Source: a virus. Taken from it: a DNA stretch of 46,028 nucleotides. The stretch spans positions 1-46,028 of IMG/VR virus record IMGVR_UViG_3300041409_000292. The stretch is one strand, 5' to 3'. Numbering within the stretch: position 1 is the first letter of the stretch; every line of letters begins with the position of its first letter. Below the pieces are notes generated by a model. It did no database searches. It saw only the letters and a program-made list of their open reading frames with translations, and was not told the DNA's origin. A program made the position numbers and the translations under genes. Positions 42,937 through 46,028 of the stretch are shown here, in pieces.

Positions 42937-44229
42937 ATGGCGAACCCGGCAAAGCTCATCGAGCACGAGGGGAAATCCCTCACCCTGAAACAGTGGGCGG
43001 AACACACCGGTCTCAAAGTGGAGACGATCCGCTCGCGGATCGAGCACCAGGGCTGGCCGGTCGCCCGCGCCCTCGGCACCCCCGCCGGCGGGCGGCCGGC
43101 CCCCGCGCCGCGGGCCGTCGCCAAGCCCTGCCCGCCGCTCAAACTCCACAAGCCCAGCGGCCGCGCGTTCGTCCGGTGGAAGTCGCCCGGCGCGCCCGAG
43201 CAGTTCAAGTACCTCGGCCCGTGGGGGTCGAACGAAGCGGCCGACGCCTACCGCCGCTTCCAGCACGAGTGGGCGGCCGACGGTCCGGCCGCGGCCGACG
43301 GGAGTGGCGTCGGGGTGGGCGAGTTGGTCGCCCGCTACCTCGTCCACGCCGCCGCGTACTACGTCAAGGACGGCCGCCCCACCAGCGAGCAGTACGGCCA
43401 GCGGGCCGCCCTGCGGTTCCTCAACAACCTGTACGGCGACACGCCGGCGGCGGAGTTCCGCCCCGCGCACCTGCGGGCGTGCGTCGAGGGGATGAAGGCC
43501 GCCGACCTGACGCGGACGACGATCAACCAGTACCAGTGGCGGATCGTGAACTGCTTCGCGTGGGCGGTCGGGCAAGACCTGATCCCGCCCGAGGTCCACC
43601 AGAGGCTCACCTACGTCGAGAACCTCCGGCCCGGCCGGAGCGACGCGCGGGAGAAGCCGCCCGTCCGGAGCGTCCCGCCCGCCGTCGTCGAGGCGACGAT
43701 CCCGCACCTGGACGACGACCCGGCGCGGCGGGCCGTGCTCGCCGCGATGGTCCGGCTGCAGCTCGCGAGCGGACTGCGGCCGGGCGAGTTGTGCGCGATG
43801 ACGGCCGGCGCGATCGACACGTCGGGCGCGGAGTGGCTGTACGAGATCGACGGGCATAAAAACTTGCACCGGCAGGTCCGGCGGAAGCCGAAGCGGGTGT
43901 GGCTGGGGCCGAAGGCACAGGCGATCCTCCGTCCGTTCCTGGACGCCGCCCCGCCCGGCGGGCGGGTGTGGGTGTTCCCCGGCAGCCCGCCGCGCCCGGT
44001 GAGGCGCGTGCGGTTCTGGGAGGCGGTCCGGCGGGCGTGCGTCCGGGCTGGCGTCGAGCCGTGGCACCCGCACCAGCTGCGGCACAACAAGGCGACCGCC
44101 GTCCAGGACGTGTACGAGAGCGACGCGCACACCGCCGCCGCGATCGGGGACACGCCGGAAGTCGCGCGGGCCGTCTACGTCGATCCGCGGGACGCCGTCG
44201 CCCGCCGGGTCGCGCGGGAATTGGGCTGA
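42937..44229 (+). CDS. int: Tyrosine recombinase / phage integrase
   Basis: A 430-residue protein. Residues 15-46 (LTLKQWAEHTGLKVETIRSR) form an N-terminal helix-turn-helix unit of the kind found on phage nucleases, followed by a strand-rich arm-binding segment. The core-binding domain (about 125-235) includes AAAYYVKDGRPTSEQ, typical of planctomycete enzymes. The catalytic domain has R281 (GLRPGE), H379 and R382 (HQLRHNKAT) and nucleophile Y414 (RAVYVD). The usual His/Trp before Tyr is D405 here. It carries out site-specific integration and excision. Confidence 0.92.
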   Translation: MANPAKLIEHEGKSLTLKQWAEHTGLKVETIRSRIEHQGWPVARALGTPAGGRPAPAPRAVAKPCPPLKLHKPSGRAFVRWKSPGAPEQFKYLGPWGSNEAADAYRRFQHEWAADGPAAADGSGVGVGELVARYLVHAAAYYVKDGRPTSEQYGQRAALRFLNNLYGDTPAAEFRPAHLRACVEGMKAADLTRTTINQYQWRIVNCFAWAVGQDLIPPEVHQRLTYVENLRPGRSDAREKPPVRSVPPAVVEATIPHLDDDPARRAVLAAMVRLQLASGLRPGELCAMTAGAIDTSGAEWLYEIDGHKNLHRQVRRKPKRVWLGPKAQAILRPFLDAAPPGGRVWVFPGSPPRPVRRVRFWEAVRRACVRAGVEPWHPHQLRHNKATAVQDVYESDAHTAAAIGDTPEVARAVYVDPRDAVARRVARELG

Positions 44230-44313
44230 GTCACTTCGCCGCGGCGCGGAGTTTCGCGCCGGAGCATTAACCGAAGCTTGTCCAAGCAACTTATCAGAGT
44301 GCAAAGATTGGAC

Positions 44314-44331
44314 GCCACCCTCCGGGGTGGC
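44314..44331 (+). terminator. Terminator after the integrase
   Basis: GCCACCC pairs with GGGTGGC around TCCG, followed by TATTCT. It lies 85 bases after the integrase stop and 58 bases before the next start. Confidence 0.6.
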
Positions 44332-44388
44332 TATTCTCGCGCGCGTTGAGTTGCCCGCCCTCAATCTTGCGTCGCCCGAGGGTTCAAC

Positions 44389-44823
44389 GTGTCCGCCATC
44401 CCCTTCGAGCGGGCACTCGTCGAGTGCGCCCGCGAATACGCCGCGCGCGTCGCCGGCCTGCCACTGGTCAGCCTGGTGCTGGTGCTGGGGGACGGCGGCA
44501 AGCGGCGCATCGACTGCCCGGCTTGCTCGCTCCCGCCGCCCGAAACCGGGTGGAAGTTCACCCCGGCCGGGGCCCTCCACGACGGCCGCCACTTGCGGGT
44601 GGGCGGGAAGCAACTCGCCGTACTGAGGCTCCTCGCCGACGCGAGCGAGCCGATGGCCCTCGAAGAGATCCGCGAGAAGGCGTGGGACAAATACACCGCC
44701 GAAGCGACGGTCGTGAACTGCATATCCAAACTCCGCGCGACCCTGCGCGAGCAACTCGCGATGCCGCCCGACCGCGACCCGATCGACGCCACCGAGGACG
44801 GCTACTTCCTCACCGTCGGGTAG
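44389..44823 (+). CDS. Winged-helix regulator
   Basis: A 144-residue protein from a GTG at 44389. The C-terminal half (LRLLADASEPMALEEIREKA, then CISKLRATLREQL and DGYFLTVG) matches the OmpR/PhoB-type winged helix. The N-terminal half has a CPACSLPP motif and no receiver domain. It may regulate the integrase or the neighbouring operon. Confidence 0.72.
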   Translation: MSAIPFERALVECAREYAARVAGLPLVSLVLVLGDGGKRRIDCPACSLPPPETGWKFTPAGALHDGRHLRVGGKQLAVLRLLADASEPMALEEIREKAWDKYTAEATVVNCISKLRATLREQLAMPPDRDPIDATEDGYFLTVG

Positions 44824-44893
44824 TTCACACTTCGTTCACACCCGGAATGCGATCCCGAGAGATGCGCGCGGGTGTACGTTCATTTCACGAAGG

Positions 44894-45100
44894 TCACGAC
44901 GGGGCGGGTTTGCGGCGGGGCCAGAAGCCTTCCTGCTGCAACTTGTCGCGGACGGCCCGGCGGACGAAGTCGGACGCCGTCTCCGCCTTCTCGTCGAGGA
45001 AGTCGCCGAGCGCGTCGGCGACCTTCCCCCTGATCTTGACCGAGATGACGGTTTCCCCGTCCTCGGCTCCCTCTGGCTTCTCGGCTCGGTTGCGTCCCAT
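44894..45100 (-). CDS. CopG/ribbon-helix-helix-like protein
   Basis: A 68-residue protein. ETVISVKIRGKVADALGDFL, then SDFVRRAVRDKLQQEG is a ribbon-helix-helix pattern. No ribosome site is clear before the ATG at 45100, so it may be leaderless or weakly made. It is divergent from the HTH gene at 45295 across a repeat-rich control region, which suggests mutual control. Confidence 0.65.
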   Translation of the reverse strand: MGRNRAEKPEGAEDGETVISVKIRGKVADALGDFLDEKAETASDFVRRAVRDKLQQEGFWPRRKPAPS

Positions 45101-45151
45101 GCGGAAATTCTGCGCGGGTCCGTCGCGGTAAACAACGCGGATCGAAGGGCT

Positions 45152-45246
45152 TTCGGCGTCTATTCCGCATAGTTCGGCGTCCGATAGAGGATATTAGCTT
45201 CTTTAGAGTTCGTTGAGAGGATATCAGCGGATTACGGGGCGATACT
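45152..45246. promoter_or_regulatory. Divergent control region with two repeat pairs
   Basis: TTCGGCGTC occurs at 45152-45160 and 45173-45181, 21 bp apart. AGAGGATATTAGC (45186-45198) and AGAGGATATCAGC (45216-45228) are 30 bp apart. Both spacings are whole helical turns. A GATACT (45241-45246), as in two other promoters here, may be the -10 for the gene at 45295, but no good -35 is seen. Confidence 0.55.
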
Positions 45247-45294
45247 ACACCTGTCCAAATCACGGCAGGGCACACCGGACGGAGGGAAACACGG

Positions 45295-45621
45295 ATGGAC
45301 ACCGCGACGCAGACGAAACCGCTCACGCCGCACGAGGTCGCGGACTCGCAGCGGCTCGGCGTGCAGACCGTGTACGACTGGATCACGATCGGCCTCCTGA
45401 TCCCCGACGGCCGCGCCCGGAAGCGGCGGGTGAAGTTGAAGGCGACGCGGGCCGGCGCGCGGTGGCGGATCGCCCCCGCGGACCTGGGGGCGTTCCTGAA
45501 GACGATGACCGACGCCTACGCCCCGGACGACGCGCCGACCGTCGCCACGACCGAGACGGAGGCGAAGCGGAAGAAGCGACTGGCGGACGGCAAGGCCGCC
45601 GCCGCCGCGATGCTCGGCTGA
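45295..45621 (+). CDS. Helix-turn-helix protein (excisionase/HTH_17-like)
   Basis: A 108-residue protein. ATG 45295 has CGGAGGGAAAC before it. LTPHEVADSQRLGVQTVYDW is a MerR/excisionase-type helix-turn-helix. GARWRIAPADLGAFLKT is the usual second part of such domains in planctomycetes. The tail is Lys/Ala-rich. It sits before the ParB-like pair, so it is either a directionality factor for the integrase or a regulator of the ParB genes. Confidence 0.75.
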   Translation: MDTATQTKPLTPHEVADSQRLGVQTVYDWITIGLLIPDGRARKRRVKLKATRAGARWRIAPADLGAFLKTMTDAYAPDDAPTVATTETEAKRKKRLADGKAAAAAMLG

Positions 45622-45699
45622 CCCACGCGACCCCGCACCACGAGCGGCTTGGGGCGCGGGGCGAGAATCGGTTCACTGCGTTCGCGCGAGGGGGAAGCG

Positions 45700-46028
45700 A
45701 TGGAGTTCCATGAGGCCGCGAATATCTTCCCGATGGAAGAGGATTCGATCGCCGAACTGTCGGCCGACATCGCCAAACGCGGGCAGTTGGTTCCGATCGA
45801 GTTGTTGGGTGGGAAGATCATCGACGGGCGACGACGGTGGACGGCGGACCAGCGGGCGGGTGTGATTCCGATAACTCGCGAACTTGACCCGGCGAAGGTG
45901 CCCGACCCGGTGGCCTACGTCCTGTCACTGAACCTTCACCGGCGACACCTCACGCCGTCGCAACGGGCAATGGTCGGGGCGAGGGCGCGAGAGATTTACG
46001 ACCGAGAGGCGAAGGATCGCCAAAAGAT
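45700..46028 (+). CDS. ParB-like protein, N-terminal part (gene continues at base 1)
   Basis: From ATG 45700 the frame is open to the end of the window, 109 full codons plus AT. The ParB box IDGRRRWTAD is at residues 41-50, and a helix-turn-helix (LTPSQRAMVGARAREIYD) at 84-101. AKDRQK leads at the junction into IGGDRKSEAAKS at base 1. The combined 255-residue protein has the full ParB-like layout, so the break is an assembly or linearisation point and not a biological truncation. No ParA gene accompanies it. Confidence 0.85.
   Translation, partial: MEFHEAANIFPMEEDSIAELSADIAKRGQLVPIELLGGKIIDGRRRWTADQRAGVIPITRELDPAKVPDPVAYVLSLNLHRRHLTPSQRAMVGARAREIYDREAKDRQK

Noticed and set aside
1-46028. Known defence systems, ParA, toxin families, insertion sequences
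   Set aside because: No transposase, restriction-modification, CBASS, retron, Cas or ParA-like signature was recognised in the translated frames.

Overview
The window is a 46,028-base, GC-rich genome of a temperate, HK97-type siphovirus. The host is most likely a planctomycete of the Gemmataceae. Host evidence: TIGR02996-type segments (core FADWLDEQ), a domain expanded in Gemmata, occur in two or three genes; the integrase resembles planctomycete tyrosine recombinases; GTG starts and very high GC prevail. The two ends join in frame: an open gene running off the right end (45700-46028) continues at base 1 to the stop at 439 and gives one 255-residue ParB-like protein. The window is therefore best read as a complete circular molecule (circularised phage genome, excised prophage or phage-plasmid) opened inside that gene.

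Layout, clockwise from the integrase. 42.9-45.6 kb: tyrosine integrase, winged-helix regulator, a CopG-like gene on the minus strand and a helix-turn-helix gene. 45.7-1.24 kb: two adjacent ParB-like genes, then a tRNA-like element with an enlarged anticodon loop. 1.4-8.5 kb: recombination and replication genes, namely a YqaJ/lambda-type exonuclease, a probable single-strand annealing protein, an XRE regulator, and a replication initiator whose linker DNA holds a 10-bp-phased GTTTAC array and hairpins resembling an origin, followed by zinc-binding and HAD proteins. 8.6-11.7 kb: small accessory genes with a repeated 40-bp dyad element.

10.8-20.6 kb: packaging and head (HNH endonuclease, TerS, TerL, portal, S49 protease, major capsid protein, connector). 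20.5-25.3 kb: lectin-like and repeat proteins interposed between connector genes. 25.3-30.6 kb: head-tail adaptor, gp10-like, tail terminator, tail tube, G/GT chaperones with a slippery A-run, and tape measure protein. 30.6-33.7 kb: distal tail or receptor-binding proteins. 33.8-35.3 kb: a secreted C39/papain-like cysteine peptidase in the position where lysis genes usually sit.

35.4-39.3 kb: a minus-strand lysogeny/accessory region with clear sigma70-type promoters (TTGACA/TATTAT, TTGACA/GATACT, TTGTCA/TATACT), paired GTGGCCAC operators, an XRE repressor candidate, ribbon-helix-helix proteins, a T5orf172/GIY-YIG-like protein and a TIGR02996 protein. 39.4-41.9 kb: a plus-strand early operon of ten small genes, several zinc-binding, from a strong promoter. 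42.1-42.6 kb: a minus-strand lipoprotein gene (probable lysogenic-conversion cargo), then a 338-base spacer before the integrase that probably contains attP.

All calls rest on reading the sequence; no database search was run.
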